Source: an uncultured Fusicatenibacter sp. (GTDB taxonomy: Bacteria; Bacillota; Clostridia; Lachnospirales; Lachnospiraceae). From it: a DNA stretch of 6,741 bases. Position numbers and translations under genes: made by a program. The stretch is from the NCBI GenBank assembly GCA_902493585.1, contig CABUPZ010000111.1:1-6741 (forward strand), given 5' to 3'. The notes under the pieces are model-generated. The model was not told the origin of the DNA and did not search any database. It saw nothing but the letters and a program-made list of their open reading frames with translations. This document shows positions 1 through 6,197 of the stretch, in pieces; within the stretch, counting starts at the first letter, position 1; every line of letters starts with the position of its first letter.

Positions 1-1
1 T

Positions 2-2299
2 GAGCATCTGGAAAAAATCGTGATCGGACAGATTGAAAAAATTGAGAAGCATCCGGATGCGGATAAGCTGATCGTATGCCAGGTAAACGTTGGAACTGAA
101 ACGGTACAGATCGTGACCGGAGCGCCCAATGTCAAAGAGGGAGACAAGGTGCCGGTGGTTCTGGACGGCGGAATGGTTGCCGGAGATCATGACGGCAATA
201 AAAGCGAGAGCGGAACCCGCATCAAGGCAGGAAAACTGCGCGGCGTGGAGTCTTACGGCATGATGTGTTCCATCGAGGAACTGGGAAGCTCCAGAGAATT
301 TTATCCGGAGGCTCCGGAATACGGCATTTACATTTTCCCGGAAGATGCAGTCGTTGGGGAAAGCGCCATCCATGCGCTGGGCCTGGACGACACGATCATC
401 GAGTATGAAATCACTTCCAACCGTGTCGATTGCTACAGCGTGATCGGTATCGCCAGAGAAGCGGCCGCAACATTCCATAAGAAATTTTGTCCGCCTCAGG
501 TAAAGGAGACCGGAAACAACGAGAACGCTGCCGATTATATCAAGGTACAGGTGGAAGACACGGAACTCTGCCCGCGTTACTGTGCAAGAGTGGTCAAGAA
601 TGTAAGGATTGGTCCGTCTCCGAAGTGGATGCAGCGCGCACTGGCGGCCAACGGCATTCGTCCGATCAATAACCTGGTGGATATCACCAACTATGTGATG
701 GAAGAATACGGACAGCCGATGCATGCATACGATCTGGATACGATCGCAGGACACCAGATTATTGTACGCCGTGCGGAGAAGGACGAGAAATTTGTGACAC
801 TGGACGGACAGGAGCGTATCATGGATGAGAACGTTCTGATGATCTGTGATGCGGAAAAGGCAGTGGGAATCGCAGGTATCATGGGCGGAGAAAATTCCAT
901 GATCACGGACAACGTAAAGACGGTATTGTTCGAGGCGGCATGCTTCAACGGAACCAACATCCGCCTGTCTGCAAAGCGTATCGGTCTGCGTACGGACGCT
1001 TCCGGGAAATTCGAAAAGGGCCTGGATCCGAACAATGCGCAGGCGGCAATTGACCGTGCCTGCCAGCTGATGGAGGAACTGGGAGCCGGCGAAGTGGTCG
1101 GAGGAATGGTGGATGTTTATCCGGTGAAGAGAGAGCCGGTCCGCGTGAAATTTGAGCCGGAGCGCATCAATGCGATCCTTGGCACCAGCCTGACGAAAGA
1201 GGAAATGCTGAACTATCTGGAGCAGGTGGAGCTGACTTACGATGAGGCAGCCAATGAGATCATCGCTCCGACCTTCCGCCAGGATATTCATTGCACGGCA
1301 GATATCGCGGAGGAAGTGGTAAGATTTTTCGGATATGACAATGTTCCGACGACGCTGCCAAGCGGCGAGGCGACCACCGGAAAGCTTCCGTTCAAGATGC
1401 GTGTGGAGGCTGTCGCGAGGGATGTTGCCGAATACTGTGGATTCTCCCAGGGCATGTGCTACTCCTTTGAGAGTCCGAAGGTGTTTGACAAGCTGCTGCT
1501 GGCAAAGGACGATCCTCAGCGCAACGCCATTACGATCCGTAATCCGCTGGGAGAGGATTTCTCCATTATGAGAACCATCCCTCTGAATGGAATGCTGACT
1601 TCCCTGGCAACCAACTACAAACGCCGGAATAAAAATGTGCGTCTGTATGAGCTGGGAAATATTTACCTACCGAAGGAGCTTCCGCTGAAAGAGCTTCCGG
1701 AGGAACGTATGATGTTCACCCTGGGTATGTACGGGGATGGGGACTTCTATGATATGAAAGGCGTGGTAGAGGAACTGCTGGATAAGCTGGGCATGAGAAA
1801 ACGTCCGGAATATCATCCGAAAGCAGGAAAGCCGTTCCTGCATCCGGGCCGTCAGGCAGAGGTTCTCTATGAAGGACTGGTTCTCGGTTATCTGGGTGAG
1901 GTCCATCCACAGGTGGCAGACAACTATGGAATCGGCGGCCGCGCATATGTGGCGGTGATCGATGTTCTGAATCTTATCGAATGCGCAACCTTCGACCGGA
2001 AGTATACGGGTCTTGCAAAATATCCGGCGGTTACCCGCGACCTGAGCATGGTGGTTCCGAAGAATGTTCTTGCCGGCGACATTGAGCATGTGCTGGTACA
2101 GCGGGGAGGAAAAATCCTCGAGAATTATCAGCTGTTTGATATTTACGAAGGCGCGCAGATCAAAGAAGGATACAAGTCCATGGCTTACACCGTGGTATTC
2201 CGTTCGAAAGACAGAACACTGAAGGAAGAAGATATCAATGGCGCTATGAAGAAAATCCTGAACGGTCTCCAGGGACTGGGCGTGGAACTGCGTCAGTAA
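2..2299 (+). CDS. pheT: Phenylalanyl-tRNA synthetase beta subunit, 5' end missing
   Basis: PheT is the large subunit of the cytoplasmic alpha2-beta2 enzyme that charges tRNA-Phe; it binds tRNA and edits mischarged Tyr-tRNA-Phe. The frame is already open at base 2 (base 1 ends a split codon), so the GTG at 20 is an internal valine and the true start lies upstream. About 765 codons are present, and family members are near 800. Domains in order, numbered from the valine at base 20: an EMAP/OB-fold tRNA-binding domain (about 1-110, with KHPDADKL); the B3/B4 editing region, with RPINNLVDITNYVM near 214-227; a B5 domain (about 377-450, with PTFRQDI); the catalytic-like core; and a C-terminal ferredoxin-fold anticodon-binding domain from KYPAVTRDLS (about 668) to the end. 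pheS and any T-box leader would lie left of the window. The gene ends in TAA and is followed by a hairpin terminator. I see no damage within it. Confidence 0.97.
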   Translation, partial: EHLEKIVIGQIEKIEKHPDADKLIVCQVNVGTETVQIVTGAPNVKEGDKVPVVLDGGMVAGDHDGNKSESGTRIKAGKLRGVESYGMMCSIEELGSSREFYPEAPEYGIYIFPEDAVVGESAIHALGLDDTIIEYEITSNRVDCYSVIGIAREAAATFHKKFCPPQVKETGNNENAADYIKVQVEDTELCPRYCARVVKNVRIGPSPKWMQRALAANGIRPINNLVDITNYVMEEYGQPMHAYDLDTIAGHQIIVRRAEKDEKFVTLDGQERIMDENVLMICDAEKAVGIAGIMGGENSMITDNVKTVLFEAACFNGTNIRLSAKRIGLRTDASGKFEKGLDPNNAQAAIDRACQLMEELGAGEVVGGMVDVYPVKREPVRVKFEPERINAILGTSLTKEEMLNYLEQVELTYDEAANEIIAPTFRQDIHCTADIAEEVVRFFGYDNVPTTLPSGEATTGKLPFKMRVEAVARDVAEYCGFSQGMCYSFESPKVFDKLLLAKDDPQRNAITIRNPLGEDFSIMRTIPLNGMLTSLATNYKRRNKNVRLYELGNIYLPKELPLKELPEERMMFTLGMYGDGDFYDMKGVVEELLDKLGMRKRPEYHPKAGKPFLHPGRQAEVLYEGLVLGYLGEVHPQVADNYGIGGRAYVAVIDVLNLIECATFDRKYTGLAKYPAVTRDLSMVVPKNVLAGDIEHVLVQRGGKILENYQLFDIYEGAQIKEGYKSMAYTVVFRSKDRTLKEEDINGAMKKILNGLQGLGVELRQ

Positions 2300-2332
2300 A
2301 AAAGTACGTACGGAATCTGTTATCAGAAACGA

Positions 2333-2371
2333 CATAACCGTTCAGCTGCCTGAACGGTTATGCGTATTTTT
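2333..2371 (+). terminator. Rho-independent terminator after pheT
   Basis: A perfect 13-bp stem pairs 2333-2345 (CATAACCGTTCAG) with 2350-2362 (CTGAACGGTTATG) around the 4-base loop CTGC. Five T residues follow at 2367-2371 after a short CGTA spacer. It lies 33 bases past the pheT stop, as expected for the end of the pheST transcript. The stem is only moderately GC-rich and the T-run is short, so some read-through into the next gene is plausible. Confidence 0.8.
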
Positions 2372-2389
2372 GCACTATGGAGAAAAAAG

Positions 2390-3037
2390 ATGTTATTATA
2401 TATTATCCGTCATGGAGAAACACAGTGGAATGTGGAGGGAAGACTCCAGGGACAGTCAGATACTCAGCTGAATGAAAACGGAATCCGTCTGGCGAAGGTG
2501 ACGGCGGAGGGAATGAAGGAGATCCCTTTTGATCTTGGGATCACCAGCCCTTTGAGCCGGGCAAAAAGGACGGCTCAGATTGTTCTGGGCGACCGGAAGG
2601 TTCCGCTGTATGAGGATGCGAGGATCCAGGAACTGTCTTTCGGTTCCTGGGAGGGTCTGGGATGCCGGAAGGAAAACTATCAGATCCCGTCGGAGCATTT
2701 TGATGATTTTTATCATGATCCGCTGCACTTTCAGCCGGCAGAGGACGGCGAAACCATTCAACAGCTCTGCGAGAGGACCAGAGAATTTTACGAGGAGCTG
2801 ATCCACAAGGAGGAATATCAGGATAAAACGATCCTGATTGCCTCCCATGGATGCGCCACCCGCGCGCTGCTGCGGAATGTTTACGAGGATACCAGCGATT
2901 TCTGGCATGGAAGCGTGCCGCTGAACTGTGCGGTGAATATTGTGGAAGTCAGGGATGGAAAGAGCAGGCTTCTGGAAGAAGACAAGGTTTATTACGGAAA
3001 AGAAGACTGTGTGAATTTCTATACGGCAGACAAATAA
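2390..3037 (+). CDS. Histidine phosphatase family protein (phosphoglycerate-mutase-like)
   Basis: This is a 215-residue cytoplasmic phosphatase of the branch 1 histidine phosphatase superfamily, which works through a phosphohistidine intermediate. The signature RHGE lies at residues 7-10, so His8 is the predicted nucleophile. Arg57 in SPLSRAKRT, Glu81 in ELSFGSWEG and the second catalytic histidine His153 in ASHG complete the expected active site. Length and layout fit GpmB/PhoE/CobC-like proteins. The substrate cannot be read from sequence, and no cobalamin genes nearby favour CobC. I chose the ATG at 2390 because GGAG at 2379-2382 sits 7 bases upstream and the family motif starts almost at once. 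An in-frame ATG at 2360 falls inside the terminator stem and has no such site. queA follows after 56 bases, so co-transcription is likely. The ORF ends in TAA. Confidence 0.9.
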   Translation: MLLYIIRHGETQWNVEGRLQGQSDTQLNENGIRLAKVTAEGMKEIPFDLGITSPLSRAKRTAQIVLGDRKVPLYEDARIQELSFGSWEGLGCRKENYQIPSEHFDDFYHDPLHFQPAEDGETIQQLCERTREFYEELIHKEEYQDKTILIASHGCATRALLRNVYEDTSDFWHGSVPLNCAVNIVEVRDGKSRLLEEDKVYYGKEDCVNFYTADK

Positions 3038-3082
3038 ATGCCTGGGCCGGAACATGTTCAAATATGTTTCAGGACTTCTGAT

Positions 3083-3088
3083 AAGGAG
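3083..3088 (+). promoter_or_regulatory. Shine-Dalgarno site of queA
   Basis: AAGGAG lies 5 bases before the ATG at 3094 and fixes the queA start. No convincing promoter is visible in the 56-base gap after the phosphatase gene, which supports transcription from upstream. Confidence 0.8.
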
Positions 3089-3093
3089 AAACT

Positions 3094-4119
3094 ATGAAGA
3101 CAAGTGATTTTTATTATGACCTTCCGCAGGAACTGATCGCGCAGGATCCGCTGGAAGACCGCAGCTCTTCCCGGCTGATGCACCTGGACAAGGTGACCGG
3201 GGAGGTGCAGCACAGACATTTCCGGGAAATCCTGGAATACCTGAAGCCGGGAGACTGCCTGGTCATCAATGATACAAAAGTAATCCCTGCGCGGCTGTAC
3301 GGTCGTAAGGTGGGTACGGATGCGGCGATCGAGATCTTGCTTTTGAAGCGGAAGGAAAACGACATCTGGGAGACACTGGTAAAACCGGGAAAGAAATGTA
3401 AACCTGGGACAGTGATTTCCTTCGGGGACGGAATCCTCACCGGTGAAGTCATCGATGTGGTGGAAGAAGGAAACCGCCTGATCCAGTTTCATTACGAGGG
3501 AATTTTTGAAGAGATTCTGGATCGGCTTGGTGAAATGCCGCTTCCGCCGTATATTACCCATAAACTGAAAGACAAAGATCGTTATCAGACCGTGTATGCG
3601 AAGCATGAAGGTTCCGCGGCGGCGCCTACGGCAGGTCTGCATTTTACCAGAGAATTATTGGAACAGGTGGAGCAGATGGGCGTAAAAATCGCTCATGTGA
3701 CGCTCCATGTAGGGCTTGGAACTTTTCGTCCGGTGAAAGTGGAGGACGTGACACAGCATCATATGCATTCGGAATTTTATGTGGTGGAAGAGGATCAGGC
3801 AAAGCTGATCAACGACACAAAAGCTTCCGGTCATCGGGTGATTTCCGTTGGAACTACCAGCTGCAGAACACTGGAGTCAGCCACTGGGGGAGATGGAATC
3901 CTCAGAGCGGGAAGTGGATGGACGGAGATTTTCATTTATCCGGGTTATCAGTTCCGGATGATCGACGGACTGATCACAAATTTCCACCTGCCGGAATCCA
4001 CACTGCTGATGCTGGTGTCGGCACTGGCGGGGAAAGAGCATATCATGGCAGCCTATGAAGAGGCGGTGCGGGAGAGATACCGGTTCTTTTCGTTTGGGGA
4101 TGCGATGTTTATTGAGTAG
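3094..4119 (+). CDS. queA: S-adenosylmethionine:tRNA ribosyltransferase-isomerase
   Basis: QueA moves the ribosyl part of S-adenosylmethionine onto 7-aminomethyl-7-deazaguanine at the wobble position (34) of tRNAs with GUN anticodons, giving epoxyqueuosine, the next-to-last step of queuosine synthesis. The 341-residue product has the usual full length. Family blocks are intact: NDTKVIPARL (59-68), GSAAAPTAGLHFT (173-185), HVTLHVGLGTFRPV (201-214), HMHSEFY (223-229), GTTSCRTLES (253-262), TNFHLPESTLLMLVSAL (295-311) and ERYRFFSFGDAM (327-338). The start is supported by AAGGAG 5 bases upstream, and the gene ends in TAG. Its common partner tgt, which inserts the precursor base, is not next to it here; the downstream neighbour is a decayed permease gene. 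The enzyme should be functional, with tgt and queG or queH expected elsewhere in the genome. Confidence 0.97.
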   Translation: MKTSDFYYDLPQELIAQDPLEDRSSSRLMHLDKVTGEVQHRHFREILEYLKPGDCLVINDTKVIPARLYGRKVGTDAAIEILLLKRKENDIWETLVKPGKKCKPGTVISFGDGILTGEVIDVVEEGNRLIQFHYEGIFEEILDRLGEMPLPPYITHKLKDKDRYQTVYAKHEGSAAAPTAGLHFTRELLEQVEQMGVKIAHVTLHVGLGTFRPVKVEDVTQHHMHSEFYVVEEDQAKLINDTKASGHRVISVGTTSCRTLESATGGDGILRAGSGWTEIFIYPGYQFRMIDGLITNFHLPESTLLMLVSALAGKEHIMAAYEEAVRERYRFFSFGDAMFIE

Positions 4120-4197
4120 AGAAGCTTTAGGAAACGTTTCGGTCAGCAGATGGGATACGGGAAGCAGATAAAAGAATAAGAATACAGCGTTTTGTTC

Positions 4198-4226
4198 TTG
4201 TACAGAAAAGCTTTTATTGATAATAT
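4198..4226 (+). promoter_or_regulatory. Sigma-A-type promoter ahead of the permease pseudogene
   Basis: A -35 box TTGTAC (4198-4203) and a -10 box TAATAT (4221-4226) are separated by exactly 17 bases, predicting a start near 4233. A weaker overlapping pair, TGGTAC (4226-4231) and TATTAT (4249-4254), is also 17 bases apart. The -35 box touches the left arm of an inverted repeat and the -10 box lies between the arms. The promoter looks intact although the gene it serves is broken. Confidence 0.6.
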
Positions 4227-4266
4227 GGTACTGATTTTGTAGAAAAGATATTATAAAGCTTTTCTG
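4203..4266. repeat. Inverted repeat enclosing the permease promoter -10 region
   Basis: CAGAAAAGCTTT at 4203-4214 is the exact reverse complement of AAAGCTTTTCTG at 4255-4266, and the match continues two more base pairs past a single-base bulge at 4215. About 35 bases lie between the arms. Each arm contains the small palindrome AAAGCTTT. Because the predicted transcript starts near 4233, only the right arm would be in that RNA. This makes a DNA-level role, or chance in AT-rich sequence, more likely than an RNA hairpin from that promoter. Confidence 0.6.
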
Positions 4267-4280
4267 AAAGGGGATAAAAC

Positions 4281-4826
4281 ATGATTTATGCGGTGATTTG
4301 ATTTGCTGCAACTTATGTGCTGATGCTGGCATTGCAGAAATACAGGACGTACGTTGCTCCGGCTTCGGCACTGTGTTTCATTGTATCCGGTATGCTGCCT
4401 CTGGATAAGATCCTGGAGAGTATCGATTTCAATGTATTGCTGATGATTGCCGGAACGATGGGCATTGTTTCGCTGTTCATTGAATGTTTGTTCCTTATCT
4501 ATACGGTAATCCTCTGGGCGAGTGTACTGTTTTCCGCGTTCATTGACAACATTCCGTATGTTGCCACAATGCTTCCGGTGGTGCAGGGGATCGCCACGGC
4601 AATGGGCGTGGATCCAACCGTACTGTACTTCGGACTCCTCAGCGGAGCTACGCTGGGAGGAAACAGGACGCCGATCGGCGCTTCGGCAAATATCACCGGT
4701 ATCGGAATCCTGAGGAAGAACGGCTACGAGGTAAAGAACAGCGATTTCTTCCGGATCGGAATTCCGTTTACGCTGGCGGCAGTCATTCCGGCGTATATTT
4801 ACATCTGGATCGTGTATGGAATGTAA
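4281..4826 (+). pseudogene. Decayed ArsB/NhaD/SLC13-type anion permease
   Basis: The frame from ATG 4281 reads MIYAVI, a TGA at 4299-4301, then FAATYVLMLALQKY and onward without interruption to TAA at 4824-4826. The residues after the TGA still match the family's N-terminal membrane segments (PLDKILESIDFNVLLMIAGT). From about 4482 the sequence jumps to what resembles the family's C-terminal part: SAFIDNIPYVATMLPVV, then GNRTPIGASANITGIGIL, then a last membrane helix. Family members are about 430 residues with several central helices; here 181 codons remain, so roughly 250 codons (about 750 bp) appear lost without a frame change. The conserved GGNLTPIGASAN motif carries Arg for Leu. AAAGGGG (4267-4273) sits 7 bases before the ATG, so the original start signals survive. 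A GTG at 4317 could open a 169-residue product but has no ribosome binding site. The substrate of the ancestor is unknown. Confidence 0.8.
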
Positions 4827-4870
4827 AACACGGGATAGAAAAACAGAGGTTTTATCGGCAGTTTATGCCC

Positions 4871-4908
4871 AGAGAGTGACAGTTCAGAAAGTTGAGCGGT
4901 CACTCTCT
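4871..4908 (+). terminator. Hairpin after the permease pseudogene, possible weak terminator
   Basis: AGAGAGTGAC (4871-4880) pairs perfectly with GTCACTCTCT (4899-4908). After one mismatch, GTTCA (4882-4886) pairs with TGAGC (4893-4897, one G-T wobble), closing a 6-base loop. No proper T-run follows (TAACTTG), so it is a strong hairpin but a doubtful terminator. It lies 45 bases after the pseudogene stop and just upstream of the next promoter, where a terminator would be expected. Confidence 0.45.
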
Positions 4909-4933
4909 TAACTTGTAACTAAATTTCCCGCAC

Positions 4934-4962
4934 TTGAAAAAACAGAAGAATAATAGTATAAT
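4934..4962 (+). promoter_or_regulatory. Near-consensus sigma-A promoter of the DUF368 gene
   Basis: TTGAAA (4934-4939) and a perfect TATAAT (4957-4962) are spaced by 17 bases, in AT-rich sequence that follows the upstream hairpin. Transcription should begin near 4969, leaving a leader of about 39 bases. The ribosome binding site AAAGGA (4991-4996) is 11 bases before the ATG at 5008, slightly farther than ideal. Confidence 0.8.
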
Positions 4963-5007
4963 CGATCTGTTATATTGTTATAGAATAATGAAAGGATTTA
5001 CGAACTT

Positions 5008-5853
5008 ATGAGCAATGAAAAAAAAGGCGGTTTCAATCCGATGCAGTTTGTATTCCGGATTGTGCAGGGAGCGTTTATCGGACTTGGCGCGGTTCTTCCG
5101 GGAATTTCCGGAGGAGTTCTCAGCGTTATTTTCGGTATTTACAAACCGATCATGGAACTGTTGTCGAACCCGGTAAAAAACTTTAAAACCCATGTGCCGC
5201 CGCTGATCCCGGTGGGAATCGGAGGCGTGATCGGATTTCTCGGCGTTGCCAATATTCTTTCCTTTTTCCTGGAGAAATATCCGGATCCTTCCGTCTGTCT
5301 GTTTATCGGACTGATCGGAGGAATGCTTCCGTCTCTGTTCCGGGAAGCGGGAGAGCAGGGAAGAAGCAAGGGCTCTTACATCTCCATGGTTATCTGCATG
5401 GCTGTGATTTTCGCTCTGCTGATCGGACTGAAGATGTTTTCCGTGGAAGTTACCCCGAACTTTTTCTGGTACCTGTTCTGCGGCTTCTGCCTGGCGCTGA
5501 GTGTTATCGCTCCTGGCATGAGTTTTTCTACTCTGCTGATGCCGCTGGGGCTTTATACACCGTTTATCGATGGTATCGGACATTTTGATCTTGGCGTTCT
5601 GATTCCCGGCGGAATCGGAGCCCTGGTTACGGTCATCTGTCTGGCAAAGGCAATTAATGCACTGTTTGACAACTACTATTCCATCGCATTCCATGGAATC
5701 ATCGGTATTGTGATCGCTGCGACGGTTATGATCATTCCGTTCTCCAGTTTCACCGTGCCAAGCCAGTGCCTTGTGAATGTCATCTGTCTGGCTGTGGGTG
5801 TTGTTGCGGCGCTTGCGCTGGATAAATTTAACAGCCGGGTAACGGTTGAGTAA
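5008..5853 (+). CDS. popT: DUF368 membrane protein, PopT-type undecaprenyl-phosphate translocase
   Basis: This is a 281-residue, very hydrophobic inner-membrane protein of the DUF368 family. Members of that family (PopT) have been shown to recycle the lipid carrier undecaprenyl phosphate across the membrane for cell-wall synthesis; for this copy the role is inferred from family membership. The hallmark GAVLPGISGGVLSVIFGIYKP lies at residues 27-47. A second, related block, APGMSFSTLLMPLGLYTPF, lies at 168-186, so the protein is an internal duplication with a PG-x-S motif in each half. Hydrophobic stretches lie near 12-45, 64-88, 95-110, 124-143, 152-172, 174-190, 194-216, 226-246 and 252-271. 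There is no cleavable signal peptide. It has its own promoter and its own terminator, so it appears monocistronic. Both neighbouring transport genes are decayed, but this frame is clean. Confidence 0.88.
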   Translation: MSNEKKGGFNPMQFVFRIVQGAFIGLGAVLPGISGGVLSVIFGIYKPIMELLSNPVKNFKTHVPPLIPVGIGGVIGFLGVANILSFFLEKYPDPSVCLFIGLIGGMLPSLFREAGEQGRSKGSYISMVICMAVIFALLIGLKMFSVEVTPNFFWYLFCGFCLALSVIAPGMSFSTLLMPLGLYTPFIDGIGHFDLGVLIPGGIGALVTVICLAKAINALFDNYYSIAFHGIIGIVIAATVMIIPFSSFTVPSQCLVNVICLAVGVVAALALDKFNSRVTVE

Positions 5854-5878
5854 GAGATTCCCAAGGATCTGAACATAC

Positions 5879-5931
5879 AGCCAAAAGACCTGCTGAGAGG
5901 AAATGGCCTCTCAGCAGGTCTTTTGGCTTTT
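5879..5931 (+). terminator. Strong Rho-independent terminator after the DUF368 gene
   Basis: A perfect 22-bp stem pairs 5879-5900 (beginning AGCCAAAAGACC) with 5907-5928 (ending GGTCTTTTGGCT) around the loop AAATGG. TTTT closes it at 5928-5931. It begins 25 bases after the stop codon at 5851-5853. The minus-strand side lacks a T-run directly after the stem, so it works best for plus-strand transcripts, although the stem could also slow transcription from the opposing minus-strand remnant. Confidence 0.92.
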
Positions 5932-5960
5932 ATAGGTAAGTTTTTTATAAGCAGGTTCTT

Positions 5961-6086
5961 TCAAAGATCCTGGATTCCGTCAATGGTGATGCTGCCTGCA
6001 GTCACGTCATAAAACCGGGCGAGCAGCATACTGATGGTTGTCTTTCCGATTCCTGAGACTCCGGCAAATGCCACGGAGGCTCCCTC
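5961..6086 (-). pseudogene. Remnant of an ABC exporter ATP-binding domain
   Basis: On the minus strand, 41 codons from 6086 to 5964 read EGASVAFAG, then VSGIGKTTISMLLARFYD, then VTAGSITIDGIQDL, followed by a TGA at 5963-5961. This matches the start of the nucleotide-binding domain of MsbA/LmrA-like ABC exporters. The Walker A motif G-VSGI-GKT (about 6062-6039) is intact, and the ARFYD-x-x-x-G-S-I-x-I-DG stretch that follows it is typical. The membrane domain that should precede it is absent: upstream in this frame there is a TGA at 6104-6102. The Q-loop, the LSGGQ signature and Walker B that should follow are also missing. It is a scrap left by deletions on both sides, not a working gene. The ancestral substrate cannot be inferred. 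Confidence 0.8.
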
Positions 6087-6118
6087 AGGAGGGTCTAACG
6101 GTCAGAGTCCCTCCTTTT
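6087..6118 (+). other. Small hairpin with T-run, terminator-like on the plus strand
   Basis: AGGAGGG (6087-6093) pairs with CCCTCCT (6109-6115), with possible extra pairing of TCT and AGA inside, and TTTT ends at 6118. Read on the minus strand, the same repeat would pair a Shine-Dalgarno-like AGGAGGG with downstream sequence. No plus-strand gene ends just before it, so it may be a by-product of the deletion that formed the ABC remnant. Confidence 0.35.
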
Positions 6119-6151
6119 GTTCTCTGTCTGCATCATACTTCTTTTTCTCAT
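6095..6151 (-). CDS. Tiny 18-codon ORF at the head of the decayed ABC operon, doubtful
   Basis: On the minus strand the ATG at 6151-6149 opens MRKRSMMQTENKRRDSDR and stops at TAG (6097-6095). AAAGGA at 6165-6160 sits 8 bases upstream, a good ribosome binding site, and a promoter lies about 50 bases farther up. The peptide is highly basic and polar and resembles nothing I recognise. An upstream in-frame ATG at 6160 would add three residues but overlaps that site. The frame differs from the ABC remnant downstream, so this is most simply the truncated first codons of a deleted gene that still has its start signals. A second site, AAAGGAGGG (6117-6109), lies inside it with no start codon at the right distance, which suggests the start of a following gene was also removed. 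Confidence 0.3.
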   Translation of the reverse strand: MRKRSMMQTENKRRDSDR

Positions 6152-6197
6152 GTTTCCCATCCTTTCTTTTCCGGCATGTCTGCCGGTTGATTCTGAA

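Noticed and set aside
1667..2335. A 222-codon minus-strand open frame opposite the pheT 3' end.
   Set aside because: It is fully antisense to a clear pheT frame, has no recognisable domain, and overlaps the terminator stem; it is a shadow of codon bias.
2360..2389. ATG at 2360 as the phosphatase start, adding MRIFALWRKK.
   Set aside because: This start lies in the terminator stem without a ribosome binding site, and the family begins near the residue encoded at 2390.
3041..3073. CCTG...AACAT...ATGTT...CAGG between the phosphatase gene and queA as a terminator.
   Set aside because: The pairing is interrupted by a large one-sided bulge and no T-run follows; the two genes are better read as one transcript.
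4206..4266. The inverted repeat as the ends of a miniature transposable element.
   Set aside because: The whole unit is about 64 bases, I see no target-site duplication flanking it, and no second copy occurs in the window.
4299..4301. TGA read as tryptophan in an altered genetic code.
   Set aside because: The other genes use TGG for tryptophan and show no internal TGA, so a standard bacterial code fits.
4299..4337. The TGA at codon 7 of the permease might encode selenocysteine, with CTGCAA (4306-4311) and TTGCAG (4332-4337) as a recoding hairpin.
   Set aside because: The stem is only 6 bp with a 20-base loop, this permease family is not known to use selenocysteine, and the gene has also lost its central part, so simple decay explains the stop.
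4978..5694. A 238-codon minus-strand open frame opposite the DUF368 gene.
   Set aside because: Its His/Gln/Asp/Ser-rich composition is typical of the reverse reading of a membrane protein gene, and the plus strand has a family match with promoter and terminator.
6171..6186. The CCGGCA/TGCCGG hairpin as a riboswitch or terminator in the minus-strand leader.
   Set aside because: It is a single 6-bp stem with a 4-base loop, no T-run and no surrounding conserved structure that I recognise.
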